From Entoloma clypeatum (Eukaryota; Basidiomycota; Agaricomycetes; Agaricales; Entolomataceae): 64,000 nt of DNA. Numbering within the stretch: position 1 is the first letter of the stretch; every line of letters begins with the position of its first letter. Under the pieces are notes generated by a model that saw nothing but the letters and a program-made list of their open reading frames with translations, was not told where the DNA came from and searched no databases. Below are positions 32,578 to 46,700 of the stretch, one piece after another. The position numbers and the translations under genes were made by a program. The stretch is from positions 4,030,001-4,094,000 of the forward strand of contig OY751486.1 of NCBI GenBank assembly GCA_963565915.1, given 5' to 3'.

Positions 32578-32769
32578 ACTCAATATTTCATATGCGTACA
32601 GTCTCGAAGCGATCGCCCGAGAGACGAAACATGCCCCACCTTCCACCTCCACCATGTGTTCAGGTCGACGTTCCTTGAGATAATCTAAGACCTGCTTCAC
32701 GTTCGGGTTGTGGCTGCTCTCAACGACCGCACGAGCTAGACGATCTCATGGTCAAAGAGATCAGAGATA

Positions 32770-33045
32770 TTAAGACATGAATTGACCGCTGTCACTTCCC
32801 GTTGGTGCGATCGCAAAGTACTTGGGACCCCATCCACTCAAAGACAACTGGATACCTGCGTCAGAACCTTCTTCTGGCTTCCACCCCAAAGCCTCCGCCA
32901 AGGCTCGGTCAATGTAAAGTGTTTGGTTGTCCAGGATGATTTTGTGTTCGGACGGGCCTTGCACAACTGTTTCGGTGGTCAGGACTCGTGTATTGGAATG
33001 TACAACAGGAAAAGCTTTGGAATAATGTCTTCCAAGTCGAAACAT
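32770..33045 (-). CDS. small unidentified protein with a mitochondria-like N-terminus
   Basis: An unspliced frame of 91 codons from ATG 33045. The start MFRLGRHYSKAF is basic with hydroxyl residues and no acid, like a mitochondrial presequence. The body is acidic with a block ILDNQTLYIDRALAEALGW and a C-terminal GWGPKYFAIAPTGSDSG. I recognise no family. Its start is only 17 bp from that of the Fic gene, on the opposite strand, so the two must share a promoter. A further 3' exon around 32690-32480 is conceivable but would overlap the sorting nexin end. Confidence 0.5.
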   Translation of the reverse strand: MFRLGRHYSKAFPVVHSNTRVLTTETVVQGPSEHKIILDNQTLYIDRALAEALGWKPEEGSDAGIQLSLSGWGPKYFAIAPTGSDSGQFMS

Positions 33046-33062
33046 CAGTCAACCTTATAATT

Positions 33063-33633
33063 ATGGCTGCCCATGCTCCTCAACTAGGTCGTATCTTCTC
33101 GTCAACTTTTGCTCGCGCAATCAATGCACAGATCGTTTATGCGGCGACATCTCAGGTTGCCAAACCCAACGAACTTGAATCTGCTCTAGCGAGACCGCTA
33201 CACAACGCACATTACCACCCGCAATGCTCTCCGGATGATCTCGCTGCCAGCCTAGCGTATGGTATTATCAAAGGTCTGCAATTGAGTCTGCATATTTGAA
33301 ATTTTAACACGCTCGTTGCAATCAGGGCATCCATTTCTAGATGGTAACAAAAGAACAGGTTCAGCGATCTGCTTTCTAGTCACGATCTATAGTCTGAAAT
33401 CATCCTCGTCAGCTTTCTTCTTGGCGAACGAATATCGACGCGCACTAGGTCTTCCTGGGTTCGTCAGTCCTGGTGATGGACAGGAAATAGAGCATGTTGA
33501 TGTGCAGGCATTGGCGGAGCGTTTCATTGGAGTAGCCAATAGCAAGCTGGGTGCCGATGCTTTACAATGTACTAGCACCAAGCAAGGAGTTATTTCTGAG
33601 TCGAAGCTTGCATGTATGGACTTGCAAAAATGA
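33063..33633 (+). CDS. Fic/Doc-domain protein
   Basis: Two exons (33063-33273, 33326-33633) with a 52-bp intron give 172 residues. The intron falls directly before the Fic motif, which is complete: HPFLDGNKRTG at residues 72-82, with the catalytic His72 and the phosphate-binding NKR. Upstream, ELESALARP and DDLAASLAYGIIKG match the helices that precede the motif in Doc-type proteins. Fic proteins transfer AMP or other phosphate-containing groups to target proteins; Doc members phosphorylate. I see no inhibitory helix motif, so regulation must come from elsewhere. The family is common in bacteria and patchy in fungi. The intron and fungal context argue it is resident here. Its target is unknown. 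Confidence 0.82.
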
Positions 33634-33790
33634 ACCAGCCTGTTTATATGGATGGTTGATATATATATTACCACCTGGGGGAAGAACCGCAATATCCAGA
33701 CCTGTCATAATAGGAAACTTTTAGCACAAATGGACAATTTTGATTGTGCATTTGACCTCGGCAGGACTGGGTGCTACTGGGTGGGTCTCC

Positions 33791-35071
33791 TTACCCCCAT
33801 GCGGAGAAGGGATCACGATAATCTCTGTCCACTCTCTCGCCATCAAGGAAGGTGATGGACCAGAGATTGGGACAGACAGCCTGCCACTCTTGCGCTTTCA
33901 GTATCCTCGAAGCTCGGGGAGATCGTTCTAGTTCGGGTACGTTGTCGTTTGAATAGTCCCACCCATAACAAGACAACTCGCTGAGCTGAGAGATGAATGA
34001 TAATGCCTTCGTGAATAAGGGTAGGTGTTGTTGGCGGATCTAGATTAAAATGAGTCTACGTGGATATAAACTGAGTGTGTTTGACTCGCCGTCTCATCGC
34101 GTCTGGGACGTTCAAGATGCAGAACCAGCGAGGAAACATTCGGGAAAGAAATAGCCATATCTTTGATAACGTCACAGACGAGAGCCATATCGGATAAATC
34201 TCTGAAGAAGATCGATACTTGTGAAACATGGGTTTCGCTTGTCGAACATACGCCTTGGACACGATCTCTAGCAAACAACGCCGCGCAAGTACGACACATT
34301 GCGGTGGGATTGTGATAAAAGGCTGGGAAAATAGTGATGTTATTCATGTAAGGCAGAAAACTGTCCCGTTCCATTTTAAAGACGAGAGGCATAGGAGATA
34401 ATGACTCGCGCCGTGAGCTCAATCGCTCCAAAGTATCGGCAATGCATCCTTGTGCGCAGTACAGCCCGACGTGTTGCAATGTGGGCTGGTCCGTTATGAT
34501 CCCTTCGATATCGAGAAATTGAGGACAGTACAAAGTGCGCAATTTGAATGATTTAGTCCTATGATTGCAGACGAGTCGTCATTTGTGCAGAAAATAATGG
34601 AAATCCAAAACCGAAAAACCTCAATGCCTGGTTCAGCCGCTCGCGAATGGGTTTGTGAGATCCCCCGGGTATTCCGATGCGAAGATCAGTTATGGCATGC
34701 ATGGAACTAAGTGCGTCGCAGAGCATTGTGACTGCAGTGCGAGATGCCTTCTTCCAGGTGCGAGGGAACTCGATCGTTAATGAATGCACGAAGGACGCCT
34801 TTTGAACTTGTGTAGACAGAGTTCGGAGGCAGTTGAGTGTGGGCGTGTTTGACCGGAAGGCTATCGAGTTGTACAGCGCGCGCTCGGCCTCGAATCGATA
34901 AGACGGATGCAATCGAGCTAGAGAAGCCAAATCGCTCGGTAGGCAAAACGATGCTAGACATGACCTGAGTTCAGGCGGAAGTTTCTGTTAAACCGCAGCG
35001 TCAACGGTGCAACTATGGAAGTTCAAAAAACGAGCGCTCACCAGAGCTGGGGGAAGCCCGACAGGTGTCAT
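33791..35071 (-). CDS. F-box-like protein with divergent C-terminal repeats
   Basis: Exon 1 is 35071-35042, exon 2 34984-34620, exon 3 from 34558, all in phase. The start reads MTPVGLPPALKLPPELRSCL, then SDLASLARLHPSYRFEAERA. This LP-x-EL and Leu-rich opening is the usual form of agaricomycete F-box-like proteins. Exon 3 is Leu-rich with NVSSLVLHLERP. It may end at TAA 34045, or splice into a last exon reading WQAVCPNLWSITFLDG (about 33976-33791), which looks like the normal end of these proteins; I could not fix that junction. F-box proteins recruit targets to SCF ubiquitin ligases. This family is large and fast evolving in mushrooms. Confidence 0.62.
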
Positions 35072-35133
35072 GGCCGTCACGGTTAGATTATTGGTGATCC
35101 CACGCCATAGACGCGCTCTCATTTAGAACGACC

Positions 35134-35612
35134 ATGTCCTCAGAGCACGTCTCAACCCGCGTCAACTCTGCTCGCCTCCCGGAATATGTAGGGAAAACGG
35201 TCAGACTGGCCTGCAAACCTATTGCAGTGAGTCCTTCCTCGAACGCGATTTGCCTTGTTCATGCCTGGCCAGAAAAGTGGGGATCTCATCACAGTTGAAA
35301 CCAGCGATGGCGGGCAAGTGACGGTACAGCTACTCCGGGTACGCGGCTTCACCACTTTTGCGTCGAGGTGGAGCTGAGGAAAGGACAGGACACGACGATC
35401 CAAGACCCGTACATCGAGGTGGTGGGCAAGGTGACGGACGCGACGACAATAAAGATGATGACCCTCGTAAACATGGGGATGGATCTCGGTGCGTTCTTTT
35501 CAGAGATTGTGGGATGATTTACGAATATTGTACTGAGCTAGATATGAAATTGGTGAACGATGCAATAGAGCTCATTCACGACCCTCGGTTCTACACTCGC
35601 ATTTTCTTGTGA
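35134..35612 (+). CDS. RFA3: replication protein A subunit 3
   Basis: Four exons (35134-35226, 35273-35338, 35368-35488, 35542-35612) give 116 residues. The sequence follows the RPA14/Rfa3 single OB fold: STRVNSARLPEYVGKTVRL at the N-terminus, then VETSDGGQVTVQL, YIEVVGKV, and the C-terminal helix DMKLVNDAIELIHD used for trimer contact. The length is typical. The product joins Rfa1 and Rfa2 in the heterotrimer that binds single-stranded DNA in replication and repair. The gene starts 62 bp from the divergent F-box-like gene and ends 15 bp from the convergent CUE3 stop, so terminators must overlap. Confidence 0.92.
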
Positions 35613-35627
35613 TTACATCTATCATAA

Positions 35628-37939
35628 TTATCCATCCGGAGGTCCTGCTCCTCCTCGAGCCATCTTCTTGTCGTGGCCCCTTTTGCGATTATGGTTCCCC
35701 CGCTTGTCCTTCCACGCCCTTTCCCTTGCGTTATTCCTTCCTCTTCCTCTTCCTCCTGCGCCGTCCACCCCTCTTCCGCCCCTCCCACCGCGCCCAGCAT
35801 GAGATCCCCTGCCCTGCCCCGAACCAGACAAAACTTCACTGTTTCCTACCTCGACCATACGTTTTCGATTACCAGCAAACTCATGTTTTGCCAAAACCTT
35901 GTCTTTACGAGGCTACAACAGGCATTAACAACCCCTTCAAAGAAAAAAAGGATGACGAAGCGGCTTACGTTTCGTTCCAACATAATCTTCCACCCTTCTA
36001 TCTGTTCATCTCCCCATCCGGTCTGTGCCTTCAGATCGCTCCTTGTCTTGCTCCTTCTTGTCGCGGCATCCCGGTCAAACAGCTTGGGATCGCGAAGGTA
36101 AGCCAGCTCCAGAATCGTTTCAGGACTCGGAGGTTTGAGCGGTGTCTCTTCGTCTTCGTCATCTTCGTCTTCGTCGACTGCTTCCCCATCGCCGAAAATT
36201 TTAACTTTACCAATCTCATCAAAACCGTCCTCGTCGTCATATGCGAGGTCAATTCCCTTTCTTATCCTTTCAACGTCATTCCCAACGTATTCTTCCTCTT
36301 CGTCAGATACCGCTTCAGCTCTTCGTAAGATATCAGCCTTCATTTGCTCAATGAATGTCCGATCTCTGATGATGGACTCATCCTGACTGCAATGATGAAG
36401 AATCGTAAGTTGTCGAGATAAAGAGGATGAATAGGTGGACCCATACGTCTTCTTCCCCACCCTGAATCTTGTCATATCCATATCCTCATCATCGAAGACA
36501 TTCCTTCTTTCTTGGAATAGCATCAAATCATCAACCACCCCACCTCCCCCATTGATAGAGGTCTTCTTTTGTGAGTCAAGCTCTTCAGCACTAGGTGCCG
36601 TCCCCTCTAGCAGCGCCTCAATCACCTTTTCTGGGTTCCCGCCCAACGGAGTATACTCGAATAATGTGCGTATATACTCGGGAGGACAATCGGGTAGTAT
36701 ATCCAGTACCTGCGTGACCTTGACATCAATATCCGGGAGGTGAGGCTGCTGTGGCTCGAGAGATGCGGCAGGAGCTTTGCCTTTTCCTTTGCCAATGCTG
36801 GCCCCGTCAGCTGTGGAACGCACTCTGCTCCCGTCTCCGCGGTTGTCCATCCCGGGAGATATGCCAGAAGATCGGAGCAGAATTTTAAGGACACCGGCGT
36901 CTTTGAACTTCGATGAAGCGGGAGAGTTCAGCGATTGAAGGCTCGATTCCAACAGATCGAGGCGAGCGTCTTTCTCGGCTGCGTGACGGAGGGCGGAAGC
37001 GAGTGTCTGGGAGAGTGAGTAACATTCCTGGTAGTCAGCCAGGAGGGACCGGTCTAGGTAAGGGGTTGAAGGGGAAGAACCATTGTTGGTCGAGGAAGAT
37101 GGGAGCTCGAGGAGAGCAAATATTATGTCGAAAGTGCGCTCCGATTCTGTGGCGAGAGATTGGCCAGACGCGGAGGAGAGGTCGTTCAAGAGTGTGCGGA
37201 TAATGAGGTGGAAGGCGTCGACCAGAGCCACCTTTGTTTGAACCCATATGAGCTCCCAATCGTCGGCCTGCCTGGATTCTGCGTTCCTAAGTGCAGAGAG
37301 TCCACCATAAGAGACCGCGATGGATGCCAGCCCTTCGTCATAGAGAGAAGCAAGAGCGAGAACGAATGACTTGCTATGCGCAAAACAACGGAGCAATTCA
37401 GAGGGTGAAGAAACCAGAAAGGACACGACACAATGCGATGCTTTGCGAATGGCGTACAATCCTTGAGCAGGCGAAAACAGCTGCGTAAAAGCTGGGACTA
37501 GGTCGGTTTCGATGGGTGCGACGAGCGAGGGATCTGATTTGAGGGCCGCTGCAAAGACGGATTTCATTCGGGATACGTTGGCGGACGCGTATACTATCGA
37601 CAGATCCAAAAGGTCCTGAATCCCTAACCCTGACGGGGAATGTGCTAGCTTTTCTGCAAGAAGCAGTGTGCGTTCCCGGATGATCTTGTCATCTTTGGAT
37701 AGTGGGGGAGCATCCCATATCAGACCGTGAAGAATTTGAAGGGCGGCATCCTTTGCGTAAGATGCGACAAATTTGCGCGCTGCTGGTGTATCGCGCTTTG
37801 CTGGGGGAAGAGCGATGGTGTGGAGAAGGGCAGTGGATATGGTTTGGTCTATCGTGGCAAGCTGAGAAGGAGATAACGATTTGCGCGTGTGTGTTGACGG
37901 ATATGCAGGCAAAGCTTGAATATTCATCGACGTCGCCAT
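35628..37939 (-). CDS. CUE3: CUE-domain protein, Cue3/ASCC2 homolog
   Basis: Three exons (37939-36447, 36386-35969, 35897-35628) give 726 residues. The first 370 residues are helical, as in ASCC2. The CUE domain lies at about residues 400-445, with DILPDCPPEYIRTLFEYT and GGNPEKVIEALLEG; CUE domains bind ubiquitin. Next come acidic stretches (AVDEDEDDEDEE) and a C-terminal Arg/Gly-rich tail (RGSHAGRGGRGGRGVDG) likely to touch RNA. Yeast Cue3 (Rqt3) and human ASCC2 are part of the complex that splits collided ribosomes marked by ubiquitin. The ATG at 37939 was chosen as the first in frame. Confidence 0.85.
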
Positions 37940-38560
37940 TGCCAACGACCTGCCAGACTCATGCGGTCACGCAGTCACCGACAACCAAAGACGACGAGAA
38001 GACTACCGGGATCACAGGATTCTAAGTAGATCCAAAGCCACCACCGAAAGGATATACTTATACCAAGTACTAGGCAATTACCGACAGACCTAATATCCAT
38101 GGCCAAACCACGAAAAACATAGACGCTCAATAGATGCTCCTTGAATATGCAGACCATGCGCCTCTGCCATTTCAGCAATCAGATCTCTCAAAACCGTCCT
38201 GAACGTTGCCTCGACGTGCCCCGGAGACAGAGAAGCGTTGCACAAACCCTGCCTTCGTAAGATAAACCTCCCTGAGCCATCTGACTGACCCCCAGCATAT
38301 CAATGAAAGCAGCGATGTTATCGATCAGGGCTCGTCTGGTCCGTCATTTTCAGACCCGTCATCAACACAACCGACAAGCAGGATATAGTAGCGGACCCTG
38401 GTTTATGTCAATGGTAAGCTGAGTGAACCGTAACTAGGCGCGCGGGTGCAGACTCCTCAGATTATGAATCTCGGCGTGATGATATTATCAATGAAGGATT
38501 CCAGTAACAATAAAACTAGTGAAGGCACATCGACAAGTATCGAATCAATTGTTATGATAT
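37940..38560. other. intergenic region, no gene seen
   Basis: Between the CUE3 start and the RLI1 stop, both on the minus strand. Only short frames occur. It should contain the CUE3 promoter and RLI1 terminator. Confidence 0.4.
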
Positions 38561-40956
<2,396 letters not shown>

Positions 40957-41092
40957 GGATGCTTGGAAATGGCGAGGGGCTTCAGACGATCAGCAGGCAA
41001 AAACTTGCTGGTCACGTGACTCCTTCGATTCATTTCTAGTTGGCTCCCTCCAGCGGACAAGCGCTCCTGAAAGAGACGTAGCGGGAGCCAAA

Positions 41093-41757
41093 GGACGTTA
41101 GCAATAACCTAGCTGCCAACTTGACTTCGCAGGTGAGCCAGTTCCCATCCCCCTCCGTTTTACGCAAAAGTCACAAATGACGTCGTCTCGACGCTTGCGG
41201 GGAGAACGGAGTCGTCGTTGGTGAATGCATCCAACATTTTCTCTTCCTCCTGCACCCGCCTCAACTCGTCTAACCCCCAAGGGCATACACATCTGCCGGA
41301 CAGGGCGTCTGATTCGAACTTGTGCGCAACGTACGTTGTTTCCTGGCGTTTTCGGTGTCGACCGAAGAACTGGACCTTCACTTGGCGGACCAAGCGCATT
41401 CAATCGCCGTCGTTATCGCTCGCGGCGATCCCACGCAGAAGATAAATTCAAGCCGAGGGTAAATGTTGACGTTGAAAGGCAAAGCCAGCTCCCGAGTCTT
41501 GAGATTGAGATTGAATGACCACCCCTTTAATCCCATGACAGGCGTCGGTCGAGGATGGCCAGGGCAAATCAGCGGTGACCTCGGCAAGCTCGTGAAGTCG
41601 ACGTGCAGGTTGAGATGCTCAGCCTCAAGATGACCATTAACTCCATGGTCGCGCAGCTGAGCATGCTGGCGAACGAGGTCATGCGAGTGACCGTGGAAGT
41701 TGGGAGGGAATTTGAGGCGGGCAGACGTTTGTACCGGAGGCGCTACGCGACAACAAA
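41093..41757 (+). pseudogene. decayed HAMP repeats of a group III histidine kinase (Nik1/Os-1-like)
   Basis: Three separated pieces on the plus strand read like the HAMP array of fungal Nik1-type kinases: SNNLAANLTSQ (about 41098-41133), IAVVIARGDPTQKI (about 41403-41444), and GDLGKLV followed, after a one-base deletion, by EVDVQVEMLSLKMTINSMVA and QLSMLANEVMRVTVEVG (about 41572-41735). Nik1 kinases sense osmotic stress and are fungicide targets. Here frames are broken, sequence between pieces does not match, and no kinase or receiver domain follows. It is therefore a partial, degenerate copy, perhaps left by a duplication. The intact gene should be elsewhere. Confidence 0.65.
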
Positions 41758-42863
41758 CTGACCATAGGCTTACAGCGTCCCCTTGCACAATTACGCCTTC
41801 CCGCCAGTGGACCAATCTCACCGCACGCTCCTCCTGCATCCGTTCTCTCTCCTCCCTCCCTCTCTCTGCAAGTACTTTCTAAGCTCTTCCATCCATATCG
41901 GATCGTCGTGCGCCATCATGATGAGCTCATCTGGCATAATAGCATCAGCCCCCTCCGCATCCTCATCGACGCCTTCGAGGACTAGGATATCATGGGCCGC
42001 ATTAAGGAGAATTGCTCCAGCCCCGCTCCGGCTGCCTTGTCCCCCCCACCATCATCGACAATGGTTTGATGGTTGGCGCCCGTGGGCTGCACGTGCAAGC
42101 GTAAGGTTTCTCGGTAAAGATCGATCTGGTTCAACACAGAGAAAGGCATGATGAAGGGGGGGTGGGGGGTCAAACTGGATCCAACTGCGATAATAAAAAA
42201 AACCACCAATGATCAAACTAAAGACTCACCGGCCTCGACGTAGGCATAAAGAACCGCCTCAAAACGATACTAAGCCATGAATCTTTGGACGTTGATCAAT
42301 TTCCGAAATCCAGCGGAGCCCTGAAGGCCCCCGGCGCGGGGTGATGGAGTGACAAAGGTGGGAGTTTGTAAGGCTCCACCACTGCTAGCGAAGGAGAGTA
42401 TAGGGTGGACTTTAAGCAGGTAGGAACTAGATATCTAGATGGTCACTTGGCGGATGAATGCGCAATGTTGAGTACTCAATCCATTTGAAGTGAGAGGGAG
42501 AGCCGTTCCAGCGGTCGCTTCGTCGTCTACTTGTCCACATACTTGAATGCGTCCAGGGATCCTGACAAGGAGGTACTCGCCGAAGAGGAAGGTAGGAGCT
42601 CTATCCACTAGCGAAAGAGAGGGTCCTAGATGGTGTTCTGATTGAGATTCCATCACACTAGCCGTTGGTTGTCACTCCTCAGGTCGATTTTGGCGTACAA
42701 GAACTGCGCTGTGATGATATAACACAGAGGAAAGTGAAGCTAGTAGCAATAGACTAAGTTTTAATGTAAGGCATGTACAGAGCAAGGTGGCGTTGTGACG
42801 CGTCGGGGCCGCTCTACGGGTCGGATTACTCCTTGTCGATTCACACACACAGTGCACACTTCG
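41758..42863. other. unresolved region, no confident gene
   Basis: A minus-strand open stretch at about 42146-41760 has an acidic, protein-like middle (MAHDDPIWMEELRKYLQREG) but needs a frame shift near a G-run and runs into antisense of the HAMP fragments. It may be another fragment. The rest (42150-42860) shows only short frames and the upstream region of the parvulin gene. Confidence 0.35.
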
Positions 42864-43463
42864 ATGGCGAAGAAAGCAGCGACGGCACAGAAGAAGGCCG
42901 GAGATACCAAGGCTGCGGAGAGAAAGGGAAGGGCTCCAGGCAATGCAGAGGATGCAAGCGGTTCAGACAGTCAACCCAAGGTGCTTGCTTGCGTACTCAC
43001 ATCACTCCGTGAAACTCACTGAATCCTGGACCTGCATGTGTGAAGGGGAAGGGCGGTTTGAAGGCTGCCACTGCCGTCAACGTTCGCCATATCCTGTGCG
43101 AGAAGCACGCTAAGGCGAAGGAAGCGTTGCAAAAGATACAGGTTCAACCACGCCTTCCATCACCAAGCAGCCATTTGACTGTTTTTGTACCTCAGGAGGG
43201 CCAAGCTTTCAACAAAGTCGCACAGGAGTATTCGGAAGACAAAGCGAAAGGTAGTTACCGCCTCATTCGTGAGGTGTTCGAGCTCTCCTAACGGAAATCC
43301 AGCTGGTGGTAGTCTGGGGTGGATGACGAGAGGGAGTATGGTGGGTCCGTTCCAAGATGCAGCATTTTCCCTTACACCGTCGACAGTCGACAAACCCATC
43401 ATGTCATCCCTGGTTAAGACGAACTTCGGATACCATATCATCATGGTGGAGGGTCGTCGATGA
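42864..43463 (+). CDS. parvulin-type peptidyl-prolyl isomerase (PIN4/Par14-like)
   Basis: Four exons (42864-42980, 43046-43141, 43196-43250, 43303-43463) give 142 residues. A basic, disordered N-terminus rich in Lys and Ala ([20 protein letters not shown]) precedes the parvulin domain with [38 protein letters not shown] and the end [14 protein letters not shown]. This layout is human PIN4 (Par14), found in pre-ribosomal particles and mitochondria. The phospho-Ser binding WW domain of Pin1 is absent. The basic tail may bind nucleic acid. Confidence 0.9.
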
Positions 43464-43725
43464 CAATCTCTGCAAATACATCATTGATGCCTTGACGCAC
43501 GAAAGACGGATCTGGTGACACCGTTGAGTGCCCCATGTATATACTTACTTAAGGTCAAGGTAAGGTAAGTAGGTAACAGTAATAATACACAAAATGGTCC
43601 CTCGATACACTATGTCAAATCAAGTATGTGTAAATGCAATATGAATCATACAATTGCAGGGGAATCTATGGAAGTTCGCGATCACGGCGAAGAGGGGAAG
43701 CGGGAACAAAGAGGGATAGGTCGTC

Positions 43726-46700
43726 TCATGAGGATTCGAGCGAATAAGGATAAGATGCAGTTGGTCGGGGAGACAAAACAGGATATGGATTCTCTCTTGG
43801 TCGGACTGACGGCACAGAGGGCAATCCGCGGAGAGGGTCGGTCATGCGTGATATCGGGGGAAGCGGCGCTAGTCGAGCGTCATAGGACGGATACATCGGT
43901 TCAGCATAGGGTGGATACGTGTAAGGAACCGCCTGATGTGATGGATATGATGATAGCTGGATGGGATTCGAGATGTAGGGTAGCCCAGGCCTAACAGGCT
44001 GAGGATAGCCACGAGCAATATAACGGTGCATGATTGCCGAAAGACTTGCGTCAACAGGAGGAACTGTGGGCAGCAGCGACCGAGTTTGTAGCTCGTGATT
44101 TAGATAGAGAGGATTGGGCTCAGGATCATGTTGAGGAGTAAGAGACGACATGGGAGCCGAGGCTTGGAGCGTCGTGGAAGTCACTGAGGACATGGTATGA
44201 GGTGCGAAAATATGAAGTTCTTTTCGAACATCTCGTTCTGGAGTTGGTGATCGTTTTGGGGCCGTAGCAGCCACTTGTTCAAGGTTGAGGTCCACGATAT
44301 TGGCCTTGTAATAATTGCTGACTTGTACAGTGGTCTTTTATATGGGGCGAGTGAGAACACGAATATATATCTTAGTCAAGAGACTTCGTACCTTGTTCGG
44401 CATCGACGCTGCTATCCGTTTGAAATCGTCACCATACTGGGAAAGTAGAGCGAGGAATACCTCTGCATAGGGGAGAAGGGTCATGAGACTTGATAGAGAT
44501 AAGCAAAAGTTAATTACGAACTTTTGTCTTGGTCAGACCAAAGGATGTTCCCCGACTGGGATTTGCGACGTCCAGTTATCGTTTCATTCTGTTCGAGAGC
44601 GCTGTTGGGCTCAGGGGTTGTCAGCTCTCCCGCAATAATCACAGCAGATTTCATTTTCCGCGTCTTTTTCACCCTTTTCGTTGGCCGCTCAACATCCTCC
44701 TGTCAGGGCTTGTGAGCTCAAGACCCGGTAAAGGTAGACCGGGGTACGAACCACATTATCTTCTTCCTCTTCGAAAGGCGCAGAGACCGCACGACTGGTT
44801 GGTACGACCGCGACACGCCGCCGCCGGGGACGCGCCTCCGGCTCGGGCGTGGGTGTCTCTGAACCCACAGATATACTCCCTTCAATCTGAGGAACCCACC
44901 TACGGCGAGACGAGTTCGGGTTCCTCCTGGCCTCTTTGGGCTCCTTCGTTTCAGGGGGAAGCATATGGGTTTTCTTCCCTCGTGAAGCGCGGCCCGTGTT
45001 AGACGGCGAGTTGGTGTCCCGATGCACCTCAGCGTCGTGCTGCCTAATATCTGCCAGTAGGCCATTGCCCCTCTTCTTGCCGGTGCCTCTCCGCCGGCGT
45101 TTGTTAGGCGCGTACTGCAAGACGACCTTGCGAAAGTTGATCAATGTCTTCTTGTGCAAGTAATAGTAATCAACACATTGTGCAGCTGTCTTGTTCGGAA
45201 TGTATTCGGCAATGACGCCAAACTGTTTGGGATATGCTGCGAATTTATCCAGGAAAATTTCCTTTTCCGTGTTCGTCCAATCGTGAGTGCCAGTTCGAGG
45301 GCCATAATACTCGGCAGGGTTTTCGACAAGATGGTTGTTGTCATCGAACTGATAGTCGACTTTTCCATGTGTGACAGATACCATGTCGGGGATGCTGGCA
45401 AGATTTCTAAGAGAGAGGTGGTTAGGATCCGTCGCGTCGTCGTTCCCCAGGTTAGCAATGATTTGTTCCATTTCGAGGTCAGAGCGGACGACATCACCGA
45501 GGTTGGCCATTGACCGGCGAGTTGTCCTAGCGGAAGTCTGAAAGGGTTCAGTTTCTGTGGTGGGTGGCTTGGATTGCTCGTCTAGCTGTGCGCAATGTGC
45601 AGTCCATCGTCGGTGAAGAGAGAGATAGTCTTTCTTGAGCCGCTTTGTTTTCTCTGTCAAGGCAATTTGTCGTTTGTTGAACTGATCCACGAGAGAACCT
45701 TTGACTTGATTAAAACTGTCGAGTCTTGTTTGAGAACGGGTTCCCTCCGTAACCTCTTTGATAAGCTTGTTAGGTGCCGACGAAGGTCGCGCATCGCGTG
45801 CCAAAGAAGCAACAGCGAGGTTACTTGTTAGTACAGGATCAACGCGTTCTTCTCGCGTTTGGCGATCGCAAAGCATCCGTGTCATTACCACGATACGCAG
45901 AAGCTCGGCTCTGGACTTGGCTTCAGAACGGTTGGGAATGTCTTCGGGATGAGGAGGAGGAGATGGAGTGCCCGCAACCAGTGGAGGCTTAGGTGTTGGG
46001 ACTGGCGTGGGCAAAGAGGTAACAGGACGTTCTTTGGGAAGTAGGTCTTCTGCCAAGAGGATGTCGCTTCCCGGAAGTAAGCCATTTAACATTGGTCCCG
46101 TCTTGAGACTATGGTGAGGTGGGTTGAATTCATCTGCGGAGGGGTGTTGTCTCGGTGAATCGGGCCGAAATGGTTGGGCAGGTGATGAAAGCGGTGTGTT
46201 GATGGGAGGCCGGAGGTTAGTTAACCTTTCGTTGGAATGATTTGTTCCCAGTTCATTCGAAGAAGCCTCGGTAATACCATTCGATTGGGCATTTGACGAG
46301 TCTTGTGTCGGAGGAACTGGCGGGAACATATGAACTCCATGCTGATCGATAATCCGCACAACATACCTTTCGGGGATGGAAGAGGATTCAGCGAATTATC
46401 CTCTGTGGTGACTTGTAAAGGAAGCAAGCGCTGATCTGATAAACCATATTCCGCGACGACAGCGGACCCCGTGATCGTCGATTCCGCAATAGAAGGTGCA
46501 GTTGCGTTCTTGACATCATCAAGCTCCTTCGCTTGTGGCCCCTCCCTCATTTCTAATGTTTGACTCACGCCGGCATGAGGTGAAGCCGACCTTTGAGTTG
46601 AGGCAATTGAAGACCGAGACGCGGGTCTCCAAGAGCTCCCCTGGGCAGACTTGGGAGACAGGGAGTCCTGACCGTTGACTTTCGTGCGGCTTGCCTGCGA

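Noticed and set aside
35609..36328. 240-codon plus-strand frame
   Set aside because: It is antisense to the acidic and RGG-rich end of CUE3, whose biased codons leave the opposite strand open.
41378..41839. Minus-strand frame of 150 codons
   Set aside because: The opposite strand carries recognisable HAMP fragments, and the minus-strand reading has no motif.
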